Shown here in pieces: positions 20,616 through 31,157 of a DNA stretch of 64,000 nucleotides. The stretch lies in assembly GCF_004337985.1 (NCBI RefSeq), contig NC_043740.1:4514140-4578139 (forward strand), given 5' to 3'. Below the pieces are notes generated by a model. The model ran no database searches and was not told where the DNA came from. It saw only the letters and a list, made by a program, of their open reading frames with translations. Within the stretch, counting starts at the first letter, position 1. Each line of letters starts with the position of its first letter. This DNA is from Pyricularia pennisetigena. Its lineage: Eukaryota > Ascomycota > Sordariomycetes > Magnaporthales > Pyriculariaceae. The position numbers and the translations under genes were made by a program.

Positions 20616-23600
20616 GTCACATTTCATGACTTTTTGACTGCAATTAAGATGAGTGTTGCTGCGATGGGTTAATATACTTGATGCTAAGAGTGTGGACAGT
20701 TTCTAATATTAACAGGCAGGTTCCTGTCCAAGCATGTGTTGTCATGTACGCTTTTGGTATAACAAACACAAAGGAGCCAACTGCAAACAATGTGCCTTGA
20801 CTACTCGTTGCCCCCCCAAAAGCCAAGCAAAGCCCTACCTGTCTATGTCTCTGGGTTCGCTCAAACGTCCATCTCAAGTTGCTTTAATTTGTCAGTACCC
20901 GTTAAGATTGCCGATTGCACAACGTTTTCCCCTAAAACAAGTCGACTGCATGTGGGCATTGCTTGTTTGCAACAGCTAAAGTGCTCCTTTGCTTGCCTTG
21001 CTGTCACCTCCGCATCACCAAATTGCACAGCCAAGGATAGCCTTTCTTTTCAATTGCCCTTTCTGGCCTTAATGCACGTATTATAACACGTATACTGATG
21101 CTTAGACTTGCGGGTACAATTTCCCTAATGTTAACGTTCTTTTCTTCTTTTAAGCCCTTCCGGTTTTTTTTTATCCACTTTGACCGTTGCCACCTCCTAA
21201 ATATCGCGTTTATCCTCCGCACAACTCTCTCATCACCGGGAGACCCAGGTCCAGCGTGCCCATTTCCTTCAAATCCTGGTCAATATGTAATAATATTCGT
21301 GGTCAAGTATTAATCGCCAAGTTTGCGTGGCGATCAGGACTTGGCCGAGCCTGATTGCTGTACTCTAGCGAAATCTATTATTGCCAAGCGAGCGCATCGC
21401 CCTCTTGGTGTTTTGTTGTTTTGCGGGGCAATCAGCGCAGGGAACGGAGAGGCCGCTTTTGCCACAGGCTTTCCTCGTCAAGCATGAATCTTGTACTGTA
21501 CTGTAGGGTAGCTTGGGAAGCCCCTTGTCAGAAACTTGGTGATTCATTACCCCGTACTCTCAAATTTTCTTAGCAAAGAATGCCATGATTTATCGGCCGA
21601 GCAATCGTTTATTCCTGCTTTTTGACCATCGTTTCGTCCTCTAGTTTACTTGTGGCTTGAGCTTCGCGGACCCCTGTTGAAGCTCAACCCACAAGTAGTG
21701 ACAGCTGTCGGCTGCCTACAGATTATGGGGGACTGGCCTCTGCGTTGGCTTTCATGTTTATGTAAAGGTGACTTGCGAAGGCGAAAGGAACACACACAAT
21801 TTTATCTGAATGATGGTTTGCGGTTCTAAATTTACTAGAGGATTCTTGGATCGAAAAGCACAAACCCTGTTTAGGCCCATCTAGACTAAGATTGGGATTA
21901 ACAAAATTCTAGGGATACGCAAAAATTATGAAGTAAGTTGACGTTTGCTGATTTCGAGCTGATCTAACTGATCAAAAGGTGTTCAGCCGCAATCCTACAG
22001 TATTTCTCGAGCTTTGAAGCATTTCACCCCGAGCGAACGAGCTGCAGCTGCTGAGCCACACAATAAGTGGGGCTTTGGTCTTGGTAATGCCCCTGCAACT
22101 TCCACCTAATAAGTTAGGCATTACATTATAAACTTCTTGTGGAAGGCAACGACGGACGATACAGTAGTTGCCGCAAAACATGGGATCAAGCTGTGAGAGA
22201 AGAGAACAACCTCGTTGGTTTGTGTTTCTGTTTTTTTTTTTTTTTTTTCTCTCTCTCTCCTTTTCCCGCCATTGTCTGTTTTTTTTTTCTTCACAAAAAA
22301 AAATTCATCGTCTGAAATGAACTCGACAATTTCAACATGCATATTTTCCCATCGCCGGTCAGATCACGTTGCCAAACATTATCTGAACAAGTGAACAGGG
22401 GAAAATCTGACGGTTGTTTTTTTTCTGTTCTATCGAGTTTGCGCAACAAACGGTCACTTTGTGTCGTCCTGCCAAATCTCACGCTTTTGAGTAGCGGGGA
22501 TTTCGGGTGGCACACGGCCTGTGGCCTATGGATCGCTGGCTCTAGCTGTCATCTGTCTCTTTTTGTTCACGATATCGCGCGCTCCAATAAGTATCGGGGT
22601 CTCCGAATTTTCAGCATCACCCAGCGGATGAAATCACCTGGGTTTTCTTTCTCCTGTTTAGTCTCGTCGCTGATGAAGACATCAACAAGTGTCGCTTCCT
22701 TCATACAGCAACAGCTTTGCCCAGCCTTGCGCTCACGCCTCCGGCTAGTGCGCAGTATGATATCATTTCTATCTTGCAAAGAAATTCCCTAGCAGTCGTG
22801 TCCTGTTTCCCAACCACTTGGTTACCTCCCTAGCCAGTGTGCGTGCATACGCACGATGCTGCAGCTGGCGCGCGTAAGCCGCATGGCGGCCAATACTAAG
22901 GGATATACCACCATGTATCTACCTACTTACCCAAAAAGCGGCGAGGCAAGAAAAAGTTTTTAATCGATTGTGAACTAAACTCAAAGCAAGCGGGTGACAA
23001 ATGACCCCTAATCGCCTCGGTGGTCAGAAGCCGCCGAACATGCAGACAGTTTCTCGCTACATTGTTCGGGCAAAATGTTTATTGACACACACAAAAATTT
23101 TAAAGCAGAATCGGCCTTTGGGCCGAATATGTGTGGATGGGGTTTGATGCTGTGTTCGGTGCGTGCGCGGAAAAAAAAAATTCAGGACAGCACCGCATAC
23201 AAATACGATGTCTGTCCGTCTTACACACCTCTTTGTGACGCCATCGTGGTTGTCTATCTTGTGATACTTGCACTACTACTACCTGCCCGAAGTGCGCCAA
23301 GACTACGCCGGTACAGGAAGCTACTCAAAATAGCGCCAAGGTCGACGGGTGGGCAAAAAGAGCGAACCAGACAAGACCCCCCAAGGTCAGAACAGAGATG
23401 GCTTCGAGTGGAGGTGGGGGGGCGTCGGCAAGGGATCCCCAGCCATATTCTCCTAGTTCGAGAAGCGTATGCGCGCAAAGCATTGGGCTTTTTTTTTGCT
23501 AGCAGGTTTCTAGCCACACCACCTACGTGCTTTGGGCAAGTAGCGAGTTCCCGTGGGCAAAGCGTGACCTTGACCACGTCAGCCTTGCGCTTATTGCTTT

Positions 23601-24146
23601 TTCACCAAAGGCACGGGATCCGAGTGAGCCGCCCACCTTCTACGGGCGAAACATCTTCAGTTGCCGAATCTGGACAGTGATGTGCGACTTGGTGCATCTC
23701 GCACCATCGTCGGCCGTTCGAGGCACTGACCTCTGATTGGAGTGGACCCAGACAATATTGGTGTGCATGTTAGTTGCCCAGAAAGGTAGGTCCAAACATC
23801 GTCAACCGTCTTACTTCTGCTCAGCTCTTGCGCAAGAAGCCGTCTTGGTATCCGTATCTACACTAGGAGGAAGATTCTGAACTAAAATTGGCTGCATACG
23901 TGAAGACCTGCAAGGGAAACCATAGTCCCTTTCCCCGGTCAGCCTTCGAGTCAACATAAGGCTAGAGTCCCAGCCGGGCAACTTGCTTTGTGTTTCTCAG
24001 ATCGGACGAAATACCTCATCGTCTCAAAAGTTCCCATACCAAAGGTACCCTTACCTTAGATCCACCAACTCCGGCCTTCATTTTCCATTTCATCTCTTCG
24101 GATCGCTTACCTGCAGCCCGCACGCACAGCGCGGCTTCGCCCATCA

Positions 24147-26054
24147 ATGATTGGGCACACCATACTGCTTGGCCTCGCGGCCGTTGGCGCCCTCGCCGAC
24201 AGATCCCAGGCCACAGCAGTCCCAGATCAGCAGCTGCTGGGAAAGTCTCTGCATGGAAGGACTCCGCATTCCCGTCGCTGCCAGGCTCAGTCTTCGCAGA
24301 TGCGAGATGATGACCATTATCGCCCCAAGCCTTACCCTGGCAAACAGCCACCACCAGCACCATCACCACCACCACCAACTCCAGAAGCAGGGTGCACGTC
24401 CTCGTATCTTTCGTCGGTGCTGCAGTCGTACAAGGAAAATGGCGTCAGTCTCAGCCTCGAGACAGCTGTACCTGTGCCCGAGGGAGGTTCCTTTGGCGAA
24501 GGACCAAGGGACCTGGCCGCTGCCGCCAACGCGACTCGGTTACCTGAGGTCTGTGCCATCATTGTGAGCGTGCAAAACTCGACGGCCAATCCCCCGTCAA
24601 ACTACCGCTTTGGTATGTTCCTGCCGCCATCGGAAGCCTGGAACGGTCGTTTCCTGGCCGTAGGCAACGGCGCGTTCCTAGGCGGCATCAACTGGCCATA
24701 CATGGGATCCGGCCCGCACTATGGCTTCGCCACCATGTCCACCGACACAGGCCACAGCTCTGGCCCCGGCGACCTGTCGTGGGGTCTCAACCGCCCCGAC
24801 AGGCTGCTCAACTGGGGCTACCGGGCCATGCGGGGATCCTCGCTGGTGGCCAAGCAGGTCGTGGCCGGCTACTACCAGGAAAAGCCCGCACGCTCCTACT
24901 TTACGGGCTGCTCGACCGGCGGCAGACAAGCACTCAAGGCGATCCAGGGCGACCCGGAGAGCTGGGACGGGGCGCTGATCGGCGCGCCGGCCTGGGACAC
25001 CAAGAACCTGATGCCTTTTGCCGCCAAGGCGGGCAAGTCCAACGTCCGGCCCGACGGGAGCCTGATCTTTGACGCGGCCAACCTTGCCACCGGCGGGGCA
25101 TGGCAGACGCTCGTGGCGCAGGTGCAGCTGCAGTGCGACGCGGCCGACGGCGTCGTCGACGGCATCACCAGCGCCCCCGAGCTCTGCCGCATCGACTTCA
25201 CCCGCTTCACCTGCCTACCGGGAGCCCCTCAAACCCCGGGCTGCATAACGCCCGAGCAGGTCGCCGTGGTCAAGGGCATGTATGCCGACTACTTCCTCGG
25301 GGCCAACTTCACCGGAAACGGCGATCCGCTCGTCATTAACGGCATGGAGCTCAGCGCCGAGACGGACCTCACCGGCTGGGTCTCGTACCTCAACAACCCG
25401 GGCGACTTCGTGTCGGGATACCCTCGGTACTGGATCTATAACGACACACGATGGCAGCTGTCGCAGTACACGGACCAGGTCGTGCTCGATTCGCGGCGCG
25501 TCAACCCGGGCCAGGCCAGCGCCGACGACCACGACCTCTCGCCCTTCAAGCAGCGCGGCGGCAAGGTGATTTTGTACCACGGCGTAGCGGACGGTCTGGT
25601 TCCGACGCGATCGACGACGCACTACTACAACAAGACGCGCGACGCCATGGGCGGCCAGCAGGCGACCGACGCCTTCCTGCGCCACTTTCTGGTCCCCGGC
25701 ATGGGCCACTGCTGGTTCAGCCCGGCGTGGGTCAACGCGCCGTGGATGTTTGCCGGCGTGGGCCAGGCCGAGGCCCTGCAGCTCCTGCCGCCGACCGCCA
25801 CCCCGCAGCCTCCGCCCGACGAGTTCCTCCGCGGCTGGGGCACGCCGCTGTTCCGCGGAGACGCCAACTACGACGCCCTTCTCAAGCTGATGGCTTGGGT
25901 CGAGAACGGCACCGCGCCCGAGGACATCCGTGCAGTCGCCTACGGTGCTGACTGGAAGGTCCAGAGGACGAGGAAGCTGTGTCCTTATCCGAAGCGGGCC
26001 GTGCTCGTGAATGCGTTGTTGGTGAATGACCAGGCTGGGTGGGCTTGTGCGTGA
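24147..26054 (+). CDS. secreted tannase / feruloyl esterase family protein
   Basis: 635 aa, intronless. Residues 1-17 look like a signal peptide, followed by a Pro-rich stretch (about 60-80) and the tannase/feruloyl esterase fold (PF07519-type). The nucleophile motif GCSTGGRQ places Ser256 as the catalytic serine, next to Cys255. Asp482 (in GVADGLVP) and His521 (in GMGHCWF) complete the triad, and Cys522 pairs with Cys255 in the family's characteristic CS-D-HC arrangement. DAADGVVDGI (about 331-340) matches the calcium-binding loop. Family members hydrolyse ester bonds of gallotannins or release ferulic acid from plant cell-wall polysaccharides. The substrate cannot be fixed from sequence. 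It is consistent with the LPMO nearby as part of a plant-biomass-degrading secretome. Confidence 0.93.
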   Translation: MIGHTILLGLAAVGALADRSQATAVPDQQLLGKSLHGRTPHSRRCQAQSSQMRDDDHYRPKPYPGKQPPPAPSPPPPTPEAGCTSSYLSSVLQSYKENGVSLSLETAVPVPEGGSFGEGPRDLAAAANATRLPEVCAIIVSVQNSTANPPSNYRFGMFLPPSEAWNGRFLAVGNGAFLGGINWPYMGSGPHYGFATMSTDTGHSSGPGDLSWGLNRPDRLLNWGYRAMRGSSLVAKQVVAGYYQEKPARSYFTGCSTGGRQALKAIQGDPESWDGALIGAPAWDTKNLMPFAAKAGKSNVRPDGSLIFDAANLATGGAWQTLVAQVQLQCDAADGVVDGITSAPELCRIDFTRFTCLPGAPQTPGCITPEQVAVVKGMYADYFLGANFTGNGDPLVINGMELSAETDLTGWVSYLNNPGDFVSGYPRYWIYNDTRWQLSQYTDQVVLDSRRVNPGQASADDHDLSPFKQRGGKVILYHGVADGLVPTRSTTHYYNKTRDAMGGQQATDAFLRHFLVPGMGHCWFSPAWVNAPWMFAGVGQAEALQLLPPTATPQPPPDEFLRGWGTPLFRGDANYDALLKLMAWVENGTAPEDIRAVAYGADWKVQRTRKLCPYPKRAVLVNALLVNDQAGWACA

Positions 26055-26605
26055 TAGCATTTTGTTTTTCTTTTCTGTTTTTGGACTGGACTTGGGTGAT
26101 TTCCCAAGGCCATCCTGTCATATAGGCGGACTGGCATTTCATTCACCTTTTACATATGGGCTGGAGTTTAGCGACGTTTGCTTTTCTTTGACTTTTTTTT
26201 TTTTTTTTTTTTTTTTCCCCTCCTCAACATAGACTCTTGGGGAGCTTTGGGTATTTGTTATGTTGTTATGAGATGGCTCGTTCGTCTGGTACCTGTCCAA
26301 AGAAAGGGGCGAGAATTGCTCATGTTGTAGAAGATATCATGACATCATTTGGGGAGAGACACATCACAAGGATCATGGAGGGTTTACAAGGTTGCAAGAT
26401 AGCTCACGATAGTGCCAAGAGCGGCAAAGAAAAAGCATATGAGTTCCAGATGAAAGAGCTCCTTTCATCATGATTCAAATTAAAGCAGTCATTACCAACT
26501 CGCATCAAAACGCCGCTCCAACTCCCAGAGAATATGACCAATTGTTAATAAAAATAATAATAAAAAAAAAGACATGACGCTACAATCCTTCCCTTTTGTT
26601 TCCCT
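26055..26605. other. convergent intergenic region
   Basis: It lies between the 3' ends of the tannase and RFC3 genes. A T run of about 27 nt occurs near 26190-26216 and A runs near 26550-26570. A 78-codon frame at 26237-26473 starts at TTG and is not called. Confidence 0.5.
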
Positions 26606-27838
26606 TCAACCCATCAGCTCCACCCCCCTCCTCACAACACCAACCACGGCGCCCGTCTGCACGGCCTCTCCGGCGCCGCCGGCGACGCGGTGCTCTATCT
26701 CCGCCAGCCCATCCAGCCACGTGATCATGACCTCGGGCTTGACCTCGAGCTTGACCAGCTCCTCCGAGAGCGCGGTGATGATATCCGCGAGGGCCAGGCC
26801 GCGCGTGGCCTTGAGCGCGTTGATGGTGCCGAGGCACGACACGACGTCGCTGGTGGCCAGCAGGGTGTCGAGGATCTCCTTGATGGCCTCTGGCGGCGGC
26901 GCCGCGATGCAGTTGTATATCGTCTCGACCGTGATGGTGTCCCTGACCACTGCGGCGGCGTCGGCGGCCGCGCCCTTCTCCCGCAGCGGTGTGCTGCTCG
27001 CGTGGCAGGCCTGCAGGACGTTGAGGGCGCGGCGCATGTCTCCCCTGGCGAGCCGGACCAGGGCGTCGACGGCGTCCGGGCGGATGTTGACGGTCTCCTC
27101 CTCGACGACGCGGTCCACCAGCACGCGTATGTCGGCCTCCTTGAGCGGGCTGAAGCGGAACCGCGTGCAGCGGGACAGCAGGGCGGGCGACAGCTTGTGG
27201 GCGTAGTTTGCAATGATGCAGAAGCGCGTGTTGGCCGTGTACTTTTCCATGATGCACCGGAGCGCCATCTGTGCCGTGTTGGTCATGGCGTCGGCCTCGT
27301 CCAGGATGATGAGCTTGTAGGAGGGGGTCGGGCGGGCCGCCGAGGGATTGTTGCTGTTTGATGATGATGATGATGCTGCTGCTGCTGCTGTTGCCGCCGG
27401 TGTAGGTTTCGACCCCATGGTAAAGATCTGCTTGGTGCTCGCAAACGTCTTGATCTGCTCCCTGACCACGTCGATTCCGCGGTCATCGGACGCGTTCAGC
27501 TCCAGCACCATCTGCCGCACATTGTCGGCGCCGTAGATCCTCCTGGCCAGCGCCAATATCGTCGACGTCTTGCCCGTCCCCGGGGGCCCGTACAGCAGCA
27601 GGTGGGGCAGGCGGTTTGCGTCGACAAACTTGTTGACCGTGGCCAAAATGTCCTGGTGGCCAGACACGTCGGCGAGTGATACGGGGCGGTACTTTTCCAC
27701 CCAGGGTAGCGAGTCCTCGGCCTCGACGGGGAGGTTAGCGGCGCTGCGCTTGCCCTTTTCTGTGGCCGCTGAGGAGAAGGTTATGGCGGCCGCTGGGGGC
27801 GGTGCGTCGATTTCCATTTCGTCTTCGAAATCGGACAT
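26606..27838 (-). CDS. RFC3: Replication factor C subunit 3 (yeast Rfc3 / human RFC5 type)
   Basis: 410 aa, single exon. It is an AAA+ clamp-loader small subunit that helps load PCNA at primer-template junctions in the nucleus. The RFC box region LPWVEKYRPVSL is at about 44-55, Walker A GPPGTGKT at 84-91, LNASDDRGIDVVR at about 114-126, Walker B with LDEADAMT at about 179, and the SRC arginine-finger motif at 222-224. RFCs differ in these motifs, and ASTKQIF plus RFC-box wording match Rfc3/RFC5 best. Yeast Rfc3 is about 340 aa; the extra length comes from an N-terminal extension and an Ala/Ser/Asn-rich insert (about 143-173) between TKQIF and KLIILDEAD, encoded by CAG/CAT-type triplet repeats. 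The insert is in frame and has no good splice sites, so I read it as coding. Confidence 0.95.
   Translation of the reverse strand: MSDFEDEMEIDAPPPAAAITFSSAATEKGKRSAANLPVEAEDSLPWVEKYRPVSLADVSGHQDILATVNKFVDANRLPHLLLYGPPGTGKTSTILALARRIYGADNVRQMVLELNASDDRGIDVVREQIKTFASTKQIFTMGSKPTPAATAAAAASSSSSNSNNPSAARPTPSYKLIILDEADAMTNTAQMALRCIMEKYTANTRFCIIANYAHKLSPALLSRCTRFRFSPLKEADIRVLVDRVVEEETVNIRPDAVDALVRLARGDMRRALNVLQACHASSTPLREKGAAADAAAVVRDTITVETIYNCIAAPPPEAIKEILDTLLATSDVVSCLGTINALKATRGLALADIITALSEELVKLEVKPEVMITWLDGLAEIEHRVAGGAGEAVQTGAVVGVVRRGVELMG
27359..27390. repeat. ATG/CTG triplet repeat inside RFC3
   Basis: Plus-strand ATG units followed by CTG units encode Ala and Ser runs of the RFC3 insert on the other strand. 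Confidence 0.85.
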
Positions 27839-28020
27839 TTTTTTTTCTTTCTGTTTTGTCTTGCGTGTAATTCTAGGCGCAAGATATGAGCGTACGTGTC
27901 TTTGAGTGCGGTCGCTGTTCTGATCGTAAAGTCGATTGTGTATGGCTGATTTGGTACCTAGTATAATTTGATAGACAGAGCTTTTCTGAGCCTGTCCCTC
28001 GAATGAAAAACCGCGTCACG

Positions 28021-28026
28021 ACGCGT
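28021..28026. promoter_or_regulatory. MCB element (ACGCGT) upstream of RFC3
   Basis: ACGCGT is the MluI cell-cycle box bound by MBF in yeasts and typical of S-phase replication genes. It lies about 185 bp upstream of the RFC3 start and is preceded by a second, related CGCGTCACG sequence. Confidence 0.5.
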
Positions 28027-28040
28027 AAAGTGGTTCGGTG

Positions 28041-28103
28041 GTAAGCCCCGACCACGGCTCATGCTTCTGCTTGCCGGTTCGGTGGTGGTGGTCATCGGCT
28101 TAC
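28041..28103. repeat. imperfect inverted repeat
   Basis: GTAAGCCCCGACCAC (28041-28055) is nearly complementary to GTGGTCATCGGCTTAC (28088-28103), giving a stem of about 15 bp with a small bulge and a loop of 32 nt. I tested a tRNA fold and it does not fit. Confidence 0.6.
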
Positions 28104-28271
28104 CCCACTATGGCTGTGGGTCAGACCGGGTAAACAAAGTCTGATTCCCCGCTAAGGCTAGTGCTGCACGCCACTAACATAGGTCCCGACCTTTTCCTCG
28201 TTAGGTATTCACGCAGGGCGCAGGGTGATTGTCCAGCGGGGGCCAAGATGAGGACCCAATGAGGGGTTCAT

Positions 28272-28281
28272 TCACGCGTGA
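28272..28281. promoter_or_regulatory. palindromic MCB-like site TCACGCGTGA
   Basis: A perfect palindrome around ACGCGT (28274-28279), about 435 bp upstream of RFC3. Together with 28021-28026 it suggests cell-cycle control. Confidence 0.4.
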
Positions 28282-29614
28282 AACCTCCCGCTGAGTGCAC
28301 TGAGGTGCGTTTTCTGCACGACAGGTTTTGTGATTGCGATCCTTTTGTTTGCATCCCATATCTCTCGCCCGCCAAGCTTGCTTATCCTTGCATCCTTGGT
28401 CTGGAACTCGTATAACACGACAAGAAAAGTGGTTCTTTTTTTGTTTGTGGTTTTCCAGTGTATGCGCGTCTTGTCTGTCGCTTTTGGTGGCCGCGTGAGT
28501 GGGTGTTCGTCTTGTGGCACATGCACGTCTCAGAAACCGGGCTAGCAGGCGCCAAACGAGAACAAGGCAGGCTAAGACAGAGTCAGGCTACCAGATGAGG
28601 AGGTAGACAATCAGGATGGGGTGGATGAATGGAGCCTGACCACCATCAACTTCCGCAGTACGTACATGCAGTTTTAACCAAGAGGGCACGACTGTGGGCA
28701 GTGGATGACTGCCGTCGGGGTTTCCTCTTCTTCTTTCATGTCCTCTGTGACATCTTGAGACCCTTCCTTGCCTGCCTTTTTTCATTGGGCATTTATATCC
28801 CATTTTTGTTATCCCTCCCGGTCCATTTATACAATACAAGGCAGATACGCGCTTCCGGCAAGAACCAGAGAATCATGTCTCTTCGACCGTTAATATATCG
28901 CCACCAATACGTCCGGCATGAAAAGTCCCAGTCTTGGTCTCGTTTCGAGGCCAAGTTATCGTCGTGGAAGAGGGCTTGTCGTCGACATCTGCCGTCGCGG
29001 AGGAGGTGCACAAACCCAAACTGTGTCTGGCACACGTTATTAAACCTCTTGGGGATGCTGTTTTCCATGTTGGAGCAGCTTTTCAGTCGTTCGAGGTACC
29101 ATTAATCGACAGGCGGATACAAAAGAAGAACGCAACGAAAAGAAAATCAAGGGATGAACCAGACCAAAATCCGGCCAAAGCATATCCTTTCTAGGTTCTA
29201 AAAACAGCCGACATAGCCAGATCAGATCGCCAAAGAATGCAAATCTGTGTGGCTGGCTATCCATCTGATTTAGCGAATCAAAGAGAAGCTGGTCGGTTTG
29301 ACGTATTGCAACGTCATGAACCAGTCCCCGGAGGGTCCGGAAATCATTTACATCATGCGAACCTACCGATATAAGCACCTTGGCACGAACTCTGATTTTA
29401 AACGAGACATATATTCATCTCATATTTTGTCCAAAGACAGGCAGTCATACTATTTTTTTCATCTTGACTGCATTGGACCGCAATATTCATTTCAATTCTC
29501 ATCACCGTTAACCCCCCACACAACGGGTTGTATGAGCTCTTGAATCTCCCCGCAGACCAACCCCCTCTATCATCCACCCACATATCCATCCAATAATCCA
29601 CCAAAACCCAGAAC
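28282..29614. other. divergent intergenic region between RFC3 and the GST gene
   Basis: No gene recognised. ORFs on both strands between 28588 and 29380 overlap in several frames and lack domains. Confidence 0.4.
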
Positions 29615-30466
29615 ATGACAGACGTGGACACCAGCATCCTCGATCACGCCACCGGCCGCGCAGCAGAGCTCGCCAAGGCACACTCGGCCGAGCAGCCACT
29701 GAAGCTCTACGCGGGCTGGTTCTGCCCGTTTGTGCAGCGGACGTGGATTGTGCTCGAAGAAAAGCGCATCCCGTACCAATACATAGAGATCAACCCGTAC
29801 AAAAAGTCCCCCGACTTCCTGGCCCTGAACCCTCGCGGGCTCGTGCCTACCCTGGCCGTGCCCCATGCCACCACCAGCACAGGCGACAAGCAGACAACCA
29901 AGCCCTTGTACGAGAGCACCATCATCAACGAGTACCTGGACGAGGCCTACACCGACAAATCCGCCCACGGCCTGTCTCTCCTGCCCCAGGATCCCTACCA
30001 GCGCGCGCGATGCCGGATCTGGATCGAGCACTGCGGCAAGATCGTCGCCGGCTTTTACAAAGTCCTGCAGCACACGCCCGGAAAGTCGACCTACAGCGCC
30101 GAGGAGGCGCGTGAGGCGTTTTGGGGGCCCATCAGGACGTTCGTGGAGGAAATGGTCGACGGTGGGCCGTGGTTCCTCGGCTCCGAGTTCAGCCTCGTCG
30201 ACGTGACGCTGGCGCCGTGGGCGCGCAGGCTGTGGCTGCTCGACCACTTCAAACCCGCCTGGGGCGGCATCCCCGACGGCACCGACGAGGAAAAGAAGAT
30301 CGCGCAGAGGTGGAAGCTCTGGGTCGAAGCCTGCCTGGCGAGGGAGAGCGTAGTCGCGACGTCGAGCGACGACGAGCCCTACATTGACGTTTATCGGCGC
30401 TATGCCGAGGACAAGACCAACTCAAAGGTTGCGCAGGCGACCAGGACGGGGGATAAGCTGCCTTGA
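29615..30466 (+). CDS. omega-like glutathione S-transferase
   Basis: 283 aa, single exon. The N-terminal thioredoxin-like domain (about 28-115) has the motif WFCPFVQRT with Cys37, the catalytic cysteine of omega-class GSTs, followed by the NPRGLVPTLAVP cis-Pro segment and the ESTIINEYLDE glutathione-binding helix start. The C-terminal all-helical domain follows. Omega-class enzymes act as thiol transferases or reduce small molecules with glutathione, in the cytosol; the substrate of this one is unknown. A fungus-specific insertion of about 12 residues (TTSTGDKQTTKP) precedes the ESTIINEY helix. URE2/GTE-type GSTs lack this cysteine, so the omega assignment is preferred. Confidence 0.9.
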   Translation: MTDVDTSILDHATGRAAELAKAHSAEQPLKLYAGWFCPFVQRTWIVLEEKRIPYQYIEINPYKKSPDFLALNPRGLVPTLAVPHATTSTGDKQTTKPLYESTIINEYLDEAYTDKSAHGLSLLPQDPYQRARCRIWIEHCGKIVAGFYKVLQHTPGKSTYSAEEAREAFWGPIRTFVEEMVDGGPWFLGSEFSLVDVTLAPWARRLWLLDHFKPAWGGIPDGTDEEKKIAQRWKLWVEACLARESVVATSSDDEPYIDVYRRYAEDKTNSKVAQATRTGDKLP

Positions 30467-31085
30467 GTGTGCGATATTTTCTGGTACTGATGTGCTGATC
30501 ATGGCGTCGCCATTATGATCTGGAGTCGGTAGTAATGAGCAAAATTTGAGCGGCGTTTTGATGAAAAATTCAGGTTTATAAATGCGTTTTTTTTTTTTTT
30601 TTTTTTTTTTCTTCTCACGAAAATCTGTAGGAAGGCTGAGCATAAAAACGTTGGGCGACACGGAAAGACTGTCAATGAAAACAGCATGCCTCTTTAAGCC
30701 AAGGACTTTGCGAAAAGGTGTGTTACACAAAGGCATAGTACAGCGTCGCTGGAGCACATATCTGTACGTTATTTTGTACCTAGGTTAACCAGACGTCAAG
30801 GTTAGACGGATATCAATGACCTGTTACATAAAGGAAGCTGTTTGATGCGACGCTGAAGTATCGAGGTTAGCAGTGGTCACAATCTATGAGAGTGTATGTG
30901 GGCAGAGACAAACGACGCTTGATAAGCACTTGCGGTTAAGGGTTACAAGAGTAAAGGTTGATAAAAAGGGGAAAGAATCTCTCCATGAACACGTGGCAGT
31001 CGTACGAAGGAGAAAAAAAAACTAAAAAATCAAGTGAACATGAGACCACAATATTTCAGGTGCCAAGTTCCGAGTCATGGATTTC
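30467..31085. other. spacer between GST and tRNA-His
   Basis: It contains a T run (30587-30610). No gene seen. Confidence 0.45.
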
Positions 31086-31157
31086 TGGGCGTGGCAAGAC
31101 TCGAACTTGCGTTTCTTCGGCCACAACGAAGTGTACTAACCCCTATACGACACACCC
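31086..31157 (-). tRNA. tRNA-His (GTG)
   Basis: 72 nt including the discriminator A, no intron. The acceptor arms GGGTGTG/CACGCCC pair with one G-T. The anticodon arm is CTTCG-TTGTGGC-CGAAG, giving anticodon GTG. The T loop is GTTCGAGTC. As in other eukaryotes the extra G at position -1 is not encoded and must be added after transcription. Confidence 0.95.

Larger units (their letters stand above)
18976..24146. other. gene-poor spacer of about 5 kb
   Basis: Apart from one doubtful ORF (19937-20260) and a triple TGACG motif (20597-20615) I see no gene, tRNA or transposon remnant. T-rich tracts lie at 22231-22248 and 22280-22290. ORFs such as 22337-22792 (+) and 23075-23680 (+) lack recognisable domains or clear coding character. 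Confidence 0.45.

Noticed and set aside
23075..23680. 201-codon plus-strand ORF
   Set aside because: No domain, mixed composition, no splice or leader signal that supports it.
25215..26060. 281-codon minus-strand ORF across the tannase
   Set aside because: Antisense shadow in GC-rich coding DNA; no domain.
26690..27361. 223-codon plus-strand ORF across RFC3
   Set aside because: Antisense shadow; sense frame has the complete AAA+ motifs.
27320..27420. Unannotated intron in RFC3
   Set aside because: No acceptable donor or acceptor pair, and the segment is in frame as Ala/Ser/Asn.
28036..28106. tRNA-like fold
   Set aside because: No acceptor stem or T-arm that matches tRNA rules.
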